21,005 nucleotides of DNA from IMG/VR virus record IMGVR_UViG_3300020401_000119, positions 1-21,005 of that record. The stretch is one strand, 5' to 3'. The DNA comes from a virus. This document shows positions 13,094 to 20,120 of the stretch, piece by piece. The position numbers were made by a program, and so were the translations under genes. A model generated the notes under the pieces. It was not told the DNA's origin. It worked only from the letters and a program-made list of their open reading frames with translations, and did not search any database. Position 1 is the stretch's first letter, and each line of letters starts with the position of its first letter.

Positions 13094-13123
13094 GGGCCAG
13101 TTTGATCAACTGGTCCTTTTTTA
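13094..13123 (+). terminator. Intrinsic terminator of the plus-strand island
   Basis: GGGCCAGTT-TGATC-AACTGGTCC forms a 9-bp stem (one G-T pair) with a 5-nt loop, followed by six T and then A. It ends transcription of the plus-strand genes. The T tract overlaps the stop codon of the convergent large terminase gene (13121-13123), leaving no spare DNA between the two operons. Confidence 0.88.
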
Positions 13124-14527
13124 TACAACGCCCCGGATCTCTCGACGCAGCGGCTTATTCCATGACCCGGCGGAGCTCGTGCCGTAAGCCATCGTCGTCA
13201 TTTCATTTGCTAGACAGAGACAGACTGCATCGGCTCTATCGGGTGAGTTAATGCCTCGCTTTTTCATAGCCTCCTTACTCTCGACTTGTATCTTACCTGA
13301 GCTGGTAAAGTGATACCGGGGAGCTGCCAGCTCGGCCCAGAGCCTGTCGTCGTGAGGTATTTTAACGTCCATACCCTCCAGCCAAGCCTTACATTTAAAC
13401 CAGAGCTCTGCGCGCAAATTTATATATGTATCCTTCTGGACGGATCTCTCCGATACGTTCAAGCCTCGAGCCGGGAGGCCCAGCTCTCTAAGTCGATCCA
13501 ATACACCGGCTCCTAAGCCGACGCTATCGACGATGATCTCGACGGGCTTTTTAGATGTGGATGCAGCGTCGTATTCAGCCTTCACGGCCCCGGTCAATTG
13601 CATCAAGTCTAAATTATTCCACACGATGAGTGGGTGAATTACCGGGCCCTGTCGCTTACACAAAACAGAGCTATCATTTCCCTGCCGGGCAACGTCGAGG
13701 GCCCAGATAGAAATAGTATCCTCGTGGATCTTTACGTCGTTTTTCATGGCGTGGTCAATTAAAGATACCGGGATAACTGTATCACTTTCCGATGGAGGAA
13801 AATTTCCGAGCACGCGCACATGGTACGCCGGGCTATCCTCCCCGTAGCGATTTTTCATGTCATTAACGAAGTCGTCTGAGACGCGATTACTGTCAATACA
13901 GGATACGTGCATTGTGTGCCAATTTTCTTTCAGTCGATTGTGCGTATCGTAAAAAAAGCCAGTGTTCCGGGTGGGGTTCCCGGTCAAAACTGTCGTCGCG
14001 TGAATACCCGACATTGAACCGCTGGCGGCCTCGAAAACGCTCTCCGGGATACCGCTACTCTCGTCGGCCAATAAAAGCGTGCTCGGTGAGTGAACCCCGG
14101 CGAGTGCCTCTGGTTGCTCCTGTCTCGACGTCCGGCACGATATAAACGTGCTCTCCGGGGAGCTCTTGAGCTCAATGCGGTCACTTTTTATCTCGAGTAA
14201 ATCGTCAAATGGCGGTTTTAAGCGTTTTGCAATATTTTTCATTTCAGCGAAACAGGCGTCAAAAAGTTGGGCAGAGGTGGGGGCGGTGACAACTGTCTTC
14301 GATGGCACGCGCATTAAAACGTGCCAAATGGCCGCCATAGCAACGGCAGAAGATTTACCGACGCCGTGGCCCGAGCGGCAACTGACACGTCTAATTTTTG
14401 GGTCAGCGACGGATTGCAAAAGCTCACATTGCCAGTCGTCTGGGTCCATCCCTATCACTTCCCGGGCGAATTTTACGGGATCGTTTCGATATCTTTTCAT
14501 TAATTTTAAAAATGGGTTGCTGGTCAT
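13121..14527 (-). CDS. terL: Terminase large subunit (ATPase and nuclease)
   Basis: A 468-aa motor that translocates and cuts DNA into the prohead. ATPase domain: Walker A SGHGVGKSS (52-60), Walker B LLLADE (151-156, catalytic Glu156), coupling motif TGNP (182-185) and the adenine-binding WQCELLQ segment near residue 32. Nuclease domain (RNase H fold): Asp278 in WALDVARQGND, Asp334 in IIVDSVGLG, and SPDRADAV with a third acidic residue near 428-432. All key residues are present and the length is normal. The ATG at 14527 has only a weak ribosome-binding site. It follows the small subunit after 248 nt of non-coding DNA and converges on the plus-strand island, so it is cut off from the portal gene by 7.6 kb of opposite-strand and late-operon DNA. 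Confidence 0.95.
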   Translation of the reverse strand: MTSNPFLKLMKRYRNDPVKFAREVIGMDPDDWQCELLQSVADPKIRRVSCRSGHGVGKSSAVAMAAIWHVLMRVPSKTVVTAPTSAQLFDACFAEMKNIAKRLKPPFDDLLEIKSDRIELKSSPESTFISCRTSRQEQPEALAGVHSPSTLLLADESSGIPESVFEAASGSMSGIHATTVLTGNPTRNTGFFYDTHNRLKENWHTMHVSCIDSNRVSDDFVNDMKNRYGEDSPAYHVRVLGNFPPSESDTVIPVSLIDHAMKNDVKIHEDTISIWALDVARQGNDSSVLCKRQGPVIHPLIVWNNLDLMQLTGAVKAEYDAASTSKKPVEIIVDSVGLGAGVLDRLRELGLPARGLNVSERSVQKDTYINLRAELWFKCKAWLEGMDVKIPHDDRLWAELAAPRYHFTSSGKIQVESKEAMKKRGINSPDRADAVCLCLANEMTTMAYGTSSAGSWNKPLRREIRGVV

Positions 14528-14775
14528 TTTCTACATCTCTATCTGTGATGGGGTGGTTGCAAAAGCCGGGGCGCGAACAAAAAGTAAGGGGGGGCTAAAA
14601 ATCGATAATGCTGCATCGCGGCATCGAGTTTTTCGCATAATACGTATTATGTTAATTTTTGGCTCATTTTGCCCCATTTTCTTCGCAATTGCAGAAAAAT
14701 CGGGCCGAAAGTTGACTTTTTTGCTGCTTTGCGGCATTCGCGCGCGCGCACGCGATTGTGATTGAGTGTGCGAAA
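14528..14775. other. Non-coding gap between small and large terminase genes
   Basis: A 248-nt stretch in an otherwise gap-free operon. It holds a perfect palindrome (14636-14651), an alternating purine-pyrimidine CG tract (14738-14755, prone to Z-DNA), a run of seven G at about 14588-14594, and a short hairpin ATGC/GCAT (14608-14624). Frames that cross it in both strands give proteins without recognisable character. A packaging start site or a regulatory region for the large terminase gene is the most likely content. Confidence 0.5.
14636..14651. repeat. 16-nt perfect palindrome CATAATACGTATTATG
   Basis: CATAATAC and GTATTATG are exact reverse complements with no spacer. It sits in the non-coding gap between terminase genes. 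Candidates are an operator for a dimeric DNA-binding protein or part of a packaging recognition site. The TACGTA core is also present twice in the palindrome at 16135-16152. Confidence 0.7.
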
Positions 14776-15210
14776 TCACGGATCAACTTCCTCAGCTTCT
14801 CCGTCGATAACATCACCAAGTAACTGCGCTGCTTGAGCGTGTAAGTCATTAACGCTTATATTTATAGCCACATCGCGCTGTCTCGTATCGTATTTATGAT
14901 TAAGTTTACTCGCTATCCATTTATCAGTGTCAACTTTTAATCTCGACACATTAACATCCTCAGGCTGCGCGTTTTGAGCTGTGTCAACTGCACGCTCTGC
15001 ATAATAATTCCCGGCTTCTGATAATGCCTGTTCATATCTGCCTCTCCTGCCATCAACAGCGTCGAGCCACATAGCAAATAACTTATAGCCAACGTCGAAC
15101 TCCCTCATAAGAGATCTTACTGAAGTGCCAGTAGATATTCTGTCTAGCACCTCATCCTCTCCCATCTTTTCTATTACTGCAATCTTAGCTTTTCCTACCT
15201 TACCTACCAT
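14776..15210 (-). CDS. terS: Terminase small subunit (Sf6-like)
   Basis: A 144-aa protein directly before the large terminase. The N-terminal domain (about 12-55) is a helix-turn-helix of the form IEKMGEDEVLDRISTGTSVR then SLMREFDVGYKLFAMWLDA, the DNA-recognition domain. The middle is a coiled-coil oligomerisation segment with YYAERAVDTAQ, and the C-terminal portion contains DVNVSRLKVDTDKWIASKLN then KYDTRQRDVAINISVND, a stretch typical of Sf6/gp1-type small terminase subunits. The C-terminus is acidic (GEAEEVDP), as is common for the large-subunit contact. The ATG overlaps the preceding gene by 11 nt. Its job is to recognise the packaging site and load the motor. Confidence 0.85.
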   Translation of the reverse strand: MVGKVGKAKIAVIEKMGEDEVLDRISTGTSVRSLMREFDVGYKLFAMWLDAVDGRRGRYEQALSEAGNYYAERAVDTAQNAQPEDVNVSRLKVDTDKWIASKLNHKYDTRQRDVAINISVNDLHAQAAQLLGDVIDGEAEEVDP

Positions 15211-15469
15211 CTGATCCTATCTCCCCGGCTAAAGCTGAGTACCCACAAATATCCACCCAGTGATCTGCTTTATCAGGTGATACTCTTATCCTAGATATTT
15301 TAAGCAACACCATCATCACAGCTACATCAATGTGACCTATTTCGTAGCCAGTGTAAGCTGACCACAACTTAGCAGTATTTTCAAAATTTTCCCTTGCATC
15401 TCCATAATCAGCATTGCGGTCATTATTTATGACTTTCATTGCTTCCTTTAAAATTTCATCTCTATCCAT
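15200..15469 (-). CDS. DUF6378-like phage protein, 89 aa
   Basis: The core reads DRDEILKEAMKVINNDRNAD, then YGDARENFENTAKLWSAYTG and HIDVAVMMVLLKISRIR with a final HWVDICGYSALAGE. I recognise this as the DUF6378 pattern (conserved DR...YG...NF...LW...Y, VDxxGYxALA), present in many phages. The domain is all-helical and lies close to dUTPase/MazG-like nucleotide-metabolism folds in appearance, but no activity is established. The ATG at 15469 follows the stop of the upstream gene by 2 nt; a GTG at 15478 with AGGGG 10 nt upstream is an alternative start. Confidence 0.78.
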   Translation of the reverse strand: MDRDEILKEAMKVINNDRNADYGDARENFENTAKLWSAYTGYEIGHIDVAVMMVLLKISRIRVSPDKADHWVDICGYSALAGEIGSDGR

Positions 15470-15471
15470 TT

Positions 15472-16083
15472 TTACCACGGTATCTCATCCCCTATTGACC
15501 AGTCGATTGATTTATCAATTCCATCCCTAATTACGGTTGTTATTTTTGCCTTAGGAAAACTATCGTAAGCCTCCTCTAAAAACTTAGCCGTAAAATCATT
15601 AGATAATATTCTAGCAACATCCTCGAAACTGTAAACTATCCAGTCTTTATACTTCTCACGTAATATGTGAGCATTCCTAGACGCAATACAAACGATCCTG
15701 CCACCCTCGAGCTCGACGCAATAGCAATCCTCAGCCGGAGGCTTATGCCCGGCCTCAATTGCAGTCTTTTCTAGAACGTCCCACGCTCTCATAAGTTGAC
15801 CAGCAATTTGATTAGTCGCCATTACATCGTTAGCCTCGACGGCGTAACCTAGCGCCTCGTAAGCAGCTTCAAAACGGCCAGCCATTTCTGGCGGCACAAA
15901 CGTAGGCAATGTATCACCCCATTTATCAACTTTCTCCCGGGCAATACGATCCAGCGGTTTAAGTTGTCCAATGACTTCTGCTTTAATAGGGATATCCTCA
16001 CCAGTAGGTCTGCCAAGTACATCACGTCCCTTCCTTTCAGCTTCTGTTAAAGTTATACGTTTAGTTCTCTTTTTATTTACCAC
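15472..16083 (-). CDS. Unknown 203-aa protein, first gene after the repeat region
   Basis: I do not recognise this protein. It starts at a GTG (16083) preceded by GAGGAG with 9-nt spacing, and that ribosome-binding site is part of a CCTCAGT repeat read on the other strand. The N-terminus is basic (VNKKRTKRITLTEAERKGRD). The middle is helical, with EMAGRFEAAYEALGYAVEA, and the C-terminal half has DCYCVELEGGRIVCIAS and a helical IVYSFEDVARILSNDFTAK. The last residues are GDEIPW. It starts a block running through small to large terminase, so it could have a packaging-related or regulatory role. That is inference from position only. Confidence 0.65.
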   Translation of the reverse strand: MVNKKRTKRITLTEAERKGRDVLGRPTGEDIPIKAEVIGQLKPLDRIAREKVDKWGDTLPTFVPPEMAGRFEAAYEALGYAVEANDVMATNQIAGQLMRAWDVLEKTAIEAGHKPPAEDCYCVELEGGRIVCIASRNAHILREKYKDWIVYSFEDVARILSNDFTAKFLEEAYDSFPKAKITTVIRDGIDKSIDWSIGDEIPW

Positions 16084-16093
16084 GATACTATTC

Positions 16094-16241
16094 TCCTCAG
16101 TCGTTTTATATATCCGCCTTACTCCCTCCTCAGTTACGTATATATATACGTATAACTAAGGAGGAAGGTTTTTGCGGTGTATTCTCCTCAGTGTAAGCAC
16201 TCTTCCTCAGTCGCAATTTCGGACTGAGGAAACGCCTCAGT
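16094..16241. repeat. Cluster of seven CCTCAGT-type boxes (iteron-like)
   Basis: The motif TCCTCAGT occurs at 16094-16101, 16127-16134, 16185-16192 and 16204-16211; a variant GCCTCAGT is at 16234-16241. Reverse-orientation copies lie at 16223-16230 (exact) and 16155-16162 (one mismatch). Two of them form a perfect 10-bp inverted repeat, TTCCTCAGTC with GACTGAGGAA (16203-16231, 9-nt loop). Copies 1 and 4 share a 13-mer TATTCTCCTCAGT, and copies at 16186 and 16235 share CCTCAGTGTAA. Start-to-start spacings are 33, 28, 30, 19, 19 and 11 nt. It fills the non-coding region between the primase-helicase block and the terminase block: an origin or a multi-site operator. Confidence 0.75.
16135..16152. 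repeat. 18-nt AT palindrome TACGTATATATATACGTA
   Basis: A perfect palindrome within the CCTCAGT cluster, flanked by two inverted CCTCAGT boxes, so the whole 16127-16162 segment is an imperfect inverted repeat of about 36 nt. The central TATATATA would melt easily or extrude as a cruciform. This fits a DNA unwinding element or the binding site of a dimeric regulator. Confidence 0.75.
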
Positions 16242-16461
16242 GTAAAGTCGGAGCACTCCTCTCCACTTCTTGCAGTAGTAATCTGAAGTAAGTCAGATCT
16301 GCAATTCCATCGTCACACGCTCTCATCGCCTCGTGTCTGCTTTTGTTCACAAATATGTCGGCTGTCTTAGGGTTGCTATGGTTCCACTCGATCTCGTAGA
16401 TCTCAGTCTCCTTATCGTAGACAAGCCTAGCAATTATTTCCGGTTGTTTTGCTTCACTCAT
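16237..16461 (-). CDS. 74-aa unknown protein after the primase-helicase
   Basis: The ATG at 16461 overlaps the primase-helicase stop by 4 nt (ATGA), with AGGCAGGA upstream; a GTG at 16488 in the same frame would overlap more and lacks a better site. The protein, MSEAKQPEIIARLVYDKETE, continues IYEIEWNHSNPKTADIFVNK and ends in a helix ADLTYFRLLLQEVERSA. It looks like a small beta-hairpin plus helix, with no known family. Its last codons overlap the final CCTCAGT box. Confidence 0.65.
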   Translation of the reverse strand: MSEAKQPEIIARLVYDKETEIYEIEWNHSNPKTADIFVNKSRHEAMRACDDGIADLTYFRLLLQEVERSAPTLH

Positions 16462-18659
16462 AATCCTGCCTCTTCTCCTGTTATCCACACACCGACGCCG
16501 ACAACTGTAACGTCTCTACCCTGCCTTTTATCATAAACTGGCTCCAACCTCAAAACATCAGTCTCCAACCACTTCTTAACTATAGCACGAATTTTAGCTT
16601 TCTCGTGTTTCTTTTCCGTGTCCAAGTCTAAAACTTTTGCCACTGCATTTCCTACCCACATATTTGCCCGGATGTTTTCTCTGTACGGATCCTCATTTTC
16701 CAGCGCCTCACCGACTACTCGCTGTACCTTCATTGCGTCCTTGACTGTCACGCCATCGAACAAGTCAGGCATTTTAAACGCCACTGCCACGCCGACGTAC
16801 TCACCGTTAGGAAGCTGAACGCCCTCCATGCGCCTGTACACGGCCTTCTCCGCCGGCGGAGCCAAGTTAGCCTTGCCGTCGTCAACTCTGAATATCCCGA
16901 GGCTCTCCTGTTCACTTACACCCAATTTCAGCGCGTCCTCCTGACTTACTTTGTTAATAACTCTCGCAGCCCTCGCGGCTCCTATGAGTGACCCTGCACC
17001 CCGGACACTATCTACCGTTGCGTCATCGCCGTGCATTTTTCGTATATGGTGTGTCAATACGAAAGCGCAATCCGTCTTATCTGCAATCGCCCTGACGCTG
17101 GCTATCGCCGCATTCATTGCCACGTTATCATTTTCGTTGATTTGATTGGCGCCCACCCACGGATCCACAAAAACCATGCCAATATTATTTTGCTCTATCT
17201 TATCGGCCATGTAGTCTCTGAGCTCCTCGTCTACATCGAGCCCGTCCCGGGATTGTTTAGCAAATATAATCTTGAGATCTCTCCCGGCGTCGAGAAATAG
17301 TTTTCCCTTAACATCCTTTGCCTTGACGCCGTAGTGCATCATAGCAGCCGCCACCCGGCGCTGCATCTCCTCCAGCGGATCCTCGAGGTTAATGAGCCAC
17401 ACGTTGCACCTCTCGTGCACCATGTCCTCGATTAGAGACTGTCCCGTCGCAATCGACAGAGCCTCCACTGTCTGCATCGAAGTCTTACCAATGCCACCAG
17501 CCGATGCCAATACAGACACATTAGAGCGAATGTAGTGACGGCCATAGATCCAACGCCTCGCCGGGATCTTCGCCGGGTCAATGGGATCGTATGGCGTCGG
17601 CCACTGCCTCTCCGCCTCGATGATCTCCTGTTTCTCCTGCGCTACCGGCTTTGCCAGCGACAATGCCTCTCGAAGCTTGTCCTCGCCTACTTCCTGTAGG
17701 TAGTCGTTTGCATCGACGACGTTCTCGACGCCCAGCTCGTTGAACCTGACGACATACACAGACGTGCTACCGTCGCCACTGAGCACGTCAGCGCACTTGT
17801 CTACATCTAAGTCGGGATCGGCGCATATCGTAACGTCTGAGGCTCTAGGGACGTTGTATGACTGCATCCCGGCCTTACCAAATGTACACACGATAGCGGC
17901 CTCTACTTTATCTTTCGTAGCCTGATGTATTGACAGTGCATCCTCCGGGCCCTCAACCATAACGATTGCAGCCCCGTCGTGCTCATCACCAATACGCATA
18001 ACGTTCCCGGCTATTACACCCCGGCTATACTTACTAATACCATTGTGCTCACGCTTCTTGCCCTCAGGCGTCAATAACACGGCCTGTATGCCTTGCACGT
18101 CGCCCTCCGAATTGAACGCAGGAAAGATAATCGCTGGCCCGTCGTATATGTTAGGACTAAATCGCGCTATATTCGTTGCTGTAGACGCTCTCAGGCCCCG
18201 TGAGTTGAGGTATAATAGCGCCGGGCGTATTGCATCCTTATTATCCCGGGATATCGGTACAGCCCTCTCCCACGCCTCGTTAGCCTTTTTGATTTTATCT
18301 TTTCTCGTCTCCTGATCTCGCACCAGCATTTCCTTACTGGCTAGACGCCCGATCAATCTATCGAATTCCGATACTGTGTATGGTGTAGTATCTGAGTTTT
18401 CTAAAATTTTTGGATTTTCTCCGCCACGCTTAAAGCCGGATCCTATTGTGGCCTTAATCTCTAAGTCGTGCAAGCCGACTGATTTTGCAGCCGTGTGTAA
18501 TTCTATAATGGCTAAATCTATATTAGCCGGGGCCAAGTGTGCGTGCCTACCCAGCGCATACGCAGCCTTATTGAGTGTCTCGTTTCTACCGCCCTTTAAA
18601 GTCAGCGCAACATCGCTAACGGCGCTCTCCTTTACCTTTTGAAAGTATGCTTCAGACAT
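16458..18659 (-). CDS. Fused TOPRIM primase / RecA-like (RepA-type) helicase
   Basis: A 733-aa replication protein. The N-terminal 130 residues are helical and lack a zinc-finger CxxC motif. A TOPRIM domain follows (about 160-335): IFPAFNSEGDVQGIQAVLL (178-196), VEGPED (235-240, catalytic Glu236) and the DxD of CADPD (281-283). A RecA/RSF1010-RepA type helicase domain is next: Walker A SAGGIGKTS (386-394), a WLINLEDPLEEM strand, Walker B VFVDPW (496-501), THHIR (536-540) and VRGAGSLIGAARAARV. The C-terminal 120 residues are a helical, possibly winged-helix region. The protein should both unwind DNA and lay primers at the fork. The operon runs into it from the ssDNA-binding gene. The start ATG at 18659 has GGGAG about 7 nt upstream. 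Confidence 0.9.
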   Translation of the reverse strand: MSEAYFQKVKESAVSDVALTLKGGRNETLNKAAYALGRHAHLAPANIDLAIIELHTAAKSVGLHDLEIKATIGSGFKRGGENPKILENSDTTPYTVSEFDRLIGRLASKEMLVRDQETRKDKIKKANEAWERAVPISRDNKDAIRPALLYLNSRGLRASTATNIARFSPNIYDGPAIIFPAFNSEGDVQGIQAVLLTPEGKKREHNGISKYSRGVIAGNVMRIGDEHDGAAIVMVEGPEDALSIHQATKDKVEAAIVCTFGKAGMQSYNVPRASDVTICADPDLDVDKCADVLSGDGSTSVYVVRFNELGVENVVDANDYLQEVGEDKLREALSLAKPVAQEKQEIIEAERQWPTPYDPIDPAKIPARRWIYGRHYIRSNVSVLASAGGIGKTSMQTVEALSIATGQSLIEDMVHERCNVWLINLEDPLEEMQRRVAAAMMHYGVKAKDVKGKLFLDAGRDLKIIFAKQSRDGLDVDEELRDYMADKIEQNNIGMVFVDPWVGANQINENDNVAMNAAIASVRAIADKTDCAFVLTHHIRKMHGDDATVDSVRGAGSLIGAARAARVINKVSQEDALKLGVSEQESLGIFRVDDGKANLAPPAEKAVYRRMEGVQLPNGEYVGVAVAFKMPDLFDGVTVKDAMKVQRVVGEALENEDPYRENIRANMWVGNAVAKVLDLDTEKKHEKAKIRAIVKKWLETDVLRLEPVYDKRQGRDVTVVGVGVWITGEEAGL

Positions 18660-18708
18660 TTATTTCTCCCGTAAGTTATTGATTTTATTGACTTAGTCCC
18701 TGGGAATA

Positions 18709-18730
18709 GCCCCGGGTATTTCACCGGGGC
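18709..18730 (-). terminator. GC hairpin between ssDNA-binding and primase-helicase genes
   Basis: On the minus strand GCCCCGG, an 8-nt loop and CCGGGGC form a 7-bp GC-rich stem, just after the ssDNA-binding gene stop. TATTCCCAGGGAC follows, with no U tract. This makes it a processing or stabilising hairpin, perhaps leaky. Downstream sequence shares a 13-mer with the region after the capsid gene. Confidence 0.45.
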
Positions 18731-18738
18731 CATCGTTT

Positions 18739-19323
18739 TTAGAAACCGAAATCTTTTTTCTCGGTTGCCGGTGCAGCCGGTGTAGCCGGGGCCTCGTAAC
18801 TAGAGGCAGCGGTTGGCTGTACTTCTACAGTCTTATCTTCACCGCTCGGACGGTCAATCCATTTAGCTATGTTAAATCCTACATCGTAAGAGGTTCCCTT
18901 ACCTATCACAACAGGAGTTGACGTAGTAACTTGCACGACTGGAATTTTTGTCGCAAAGTTTGGATCTTCTTCCACTTGGTTATATAGTTTAGCGATAAAC
19001 TGGTTTGCACCGTAACTATTATTGCTAAACTGTGCCTCACGGCCATTGGCCCAGCAATCAACCTCAAAACCCTTCTTGTGTGGGCTCCCCTCAGGCTTTT
19101 CAGTTTGCTGACCCGGTGACGGCCAAGCGAGAAACTCTCGCACTCCCACGTCAATGTGTAGCCATCCTAAGACAACATTTTTAATATCAATGGCAATTCC
19201 CTTACCCATATCAATCTCTTCAATGTCACCCTCAGGCGTTTTAATGGTCCACTTATTCTGTGGTAAATTTACTCTGACGTAAGACATATCAGAGGTTGTT
19301 TCACTTTCAAATTTAATTGGCAT
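18739..19323 (-). CDS. Probable ssDNA-binding protein
   Basis: A 194-aa protein with GGAG 6 nt before the ATG at 19323. A longer frame that extends upstream overlaps the exonuclease gene and is not supported. The body (1-150) is beta-rich with SDMSYVRVNLPQNKWTIKTP, a wide-spaced aromatic pattern, and KGFEVDCWANGREAQFSNNS, then GANQFIAKLYNQVEED. The C-terminal 35 residues are Pro/Ala/Thr-rich and end EKKDFGF, an acidic-hydrophobic tip of the type SSB proteins use to recruit partners. Its place between exonuclease and primase-helicase is the usual one for a phage single-strand binder that protects DNA for annealing and replication. Other folds (for example a Gp2.5-like annealer) remain possible. 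Confidence 0.65.
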   Translation of the reverse strand: MPIKFESETTSDMSYVRVNLPQNKWTIKTPEGDIEEIDMGKGIAIDIKNVVLGWLHIDVGVREFLAWPSPGQQTEKPEGSPHKKGFEVDCWANGREAQFSNNSYGANQFIAKLYNQVEEDPNFATKIPVVQVTTSTPVVIGKGTSYDVGFNIAKWIDRPSGEDKTVEVQPTAASSYEAPATPAAPATEKKDFGF

Positions 19324-19336
19324 ATGTGTCTCCTGA

Positions 19337-20119
19337 CTAATTTTGCTCTTCAGTGAATTTAAAGGTATACGGCGGTATCTGGATCGTTTGCAACTCCCCA
19401 TAATCATACGGCCATACACCGGTTTTTTGCGCCCAGACATATCTGTCCAGCGCGTATTCGACGGCTGCCCTGCCCTCTCGCAGTGACCGCTCATCGAGCT
19501 CGTAGACGCCCACAGTGTAGGGCGGTCCATTCTTATCGACGGCTATAAATACAAACCTGTCAATCTCGTGACCCTCAAGGGCCAAGCACATACGATAGAA
19601 TTGATCCTGTATGTGATAGCCAAGTTTTCCAGCCTGAGAAGCGAACCCGGCAGGACTGGGATCTATCGTCGTCTTTAAATCTATTATCGCGGCAATATCT
19701 TTTCGCCATGCATCCGGCCTACACCTTAGGTCAACATTCCTGACGTGATCCTTTACGAAAATGCTGGGCTCTATCATAATATCTCCCGATAGGATCTTAG
19801 CCGCCTCCTCATTTGCCCATACGGCCTTAGCCATCTCATTGGCTTGCTTATACTCTGCCTCGGTCAATAGAATTGCCCCGGCAGCCTCGGCCTCCTCTTT
19901 TCTCTCGCTCCAAGCCTTGCCCCGGCGCGTCTCAGGTCCACACCAGACAGTATTGGATCTGTGGGGCTCTAGACAGAGCGTGTGAGTAGCCGTGCCTAAG
20001 TCGAATGCCTGAGAAGTCTTAGGCTCTGAATACTTGTAGTGAGCTAGGCTCTTCATGGCTATTGTCTTAGCACCAGAGGCGCTGAGTGACGGCTCTAAGT
20101 GATACTTTTCGTTTTCCAT
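19337..20119 (-). CDS. RecE/DUF3799-type PD-(D/E)XK exonuclease
   Basis: A 260-aa protein starting at the ATG at 20119 directly after the RuvC-like stop; an in-frame TTG at 20137 with GGGAG upstream (adding six residues) is a credible alternative. Core motifs: LSASGAKTIAMKS near the N-terminus, FDLGTATHTLCLEP with the conserved Gly-Thr-His, DLRCRPDAWR (catalytic Asp in the D-x-R-x-R-P-D arrangement), then IIDLKTT (the DxK of the nuclease core) and IQDQFYRMCLALEG (conserved QxxxY). These are the usual features of DUF3799 exonucleases, which make single strands for recombination like RecE or lambda Exo. With the ssDNA-binding gene downstream it forms a two-component recombination unit. Confidence 0.87.
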   Translation of the reverse strand: MENEKYHLEPSLSASGAKTIAMKSLAHYKYSEPKTSQAFDLGTATHTLCLEPHRSNTVWCGPETRRGKAWSERKEEAEAAGAILLTEAEYKQANEMAKAVWANEEAAKILSGDIMIEPSIFVKDHVRNVDLRCRPDAWRKDIAAIIDLKTTIDPSPAGFASQAGKLGYHIQDQFYRMCLALEGHEIDRFVFIAVDKNGPPYTVGVYELDERSLREGRAAVEYALDRYVWAQKTGVWPYDYGELQTIQIPPYTFKFTEEQN

Positions 20120-20120
20120 G

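Noticed and set aside
14148-14765. 205-aa plus-strand frame opposite the terminase region
   Set aside because: It is antisense to the large terminase N-terminus and to the gap; the terminase motifs are complete on the minus strand.
14531-14779. Minus-strand open frame exactly filling the gap between terS and terL
   Set aside because: It starts with GTG overlapping the terS stop, but there is no ribosome-binding site, the protein has no recognisable pattern, and the sequence consists of palindromes and CG repeats. Better read as non-coding.
16084-16245. CRISPR array
   Set aside because: The boxes are only 7-8 nt, occur in both orientations and have irregular spacers, unlike CRISPR repeats of 23 nt or more.
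18739-19530. Longer version of the ssDNA-binding gene starting at 19530
   Set aside because: The extra residues overlap the exonuclease gene in another frame; a clear ribosome-binding site marks the ATG at 19323.
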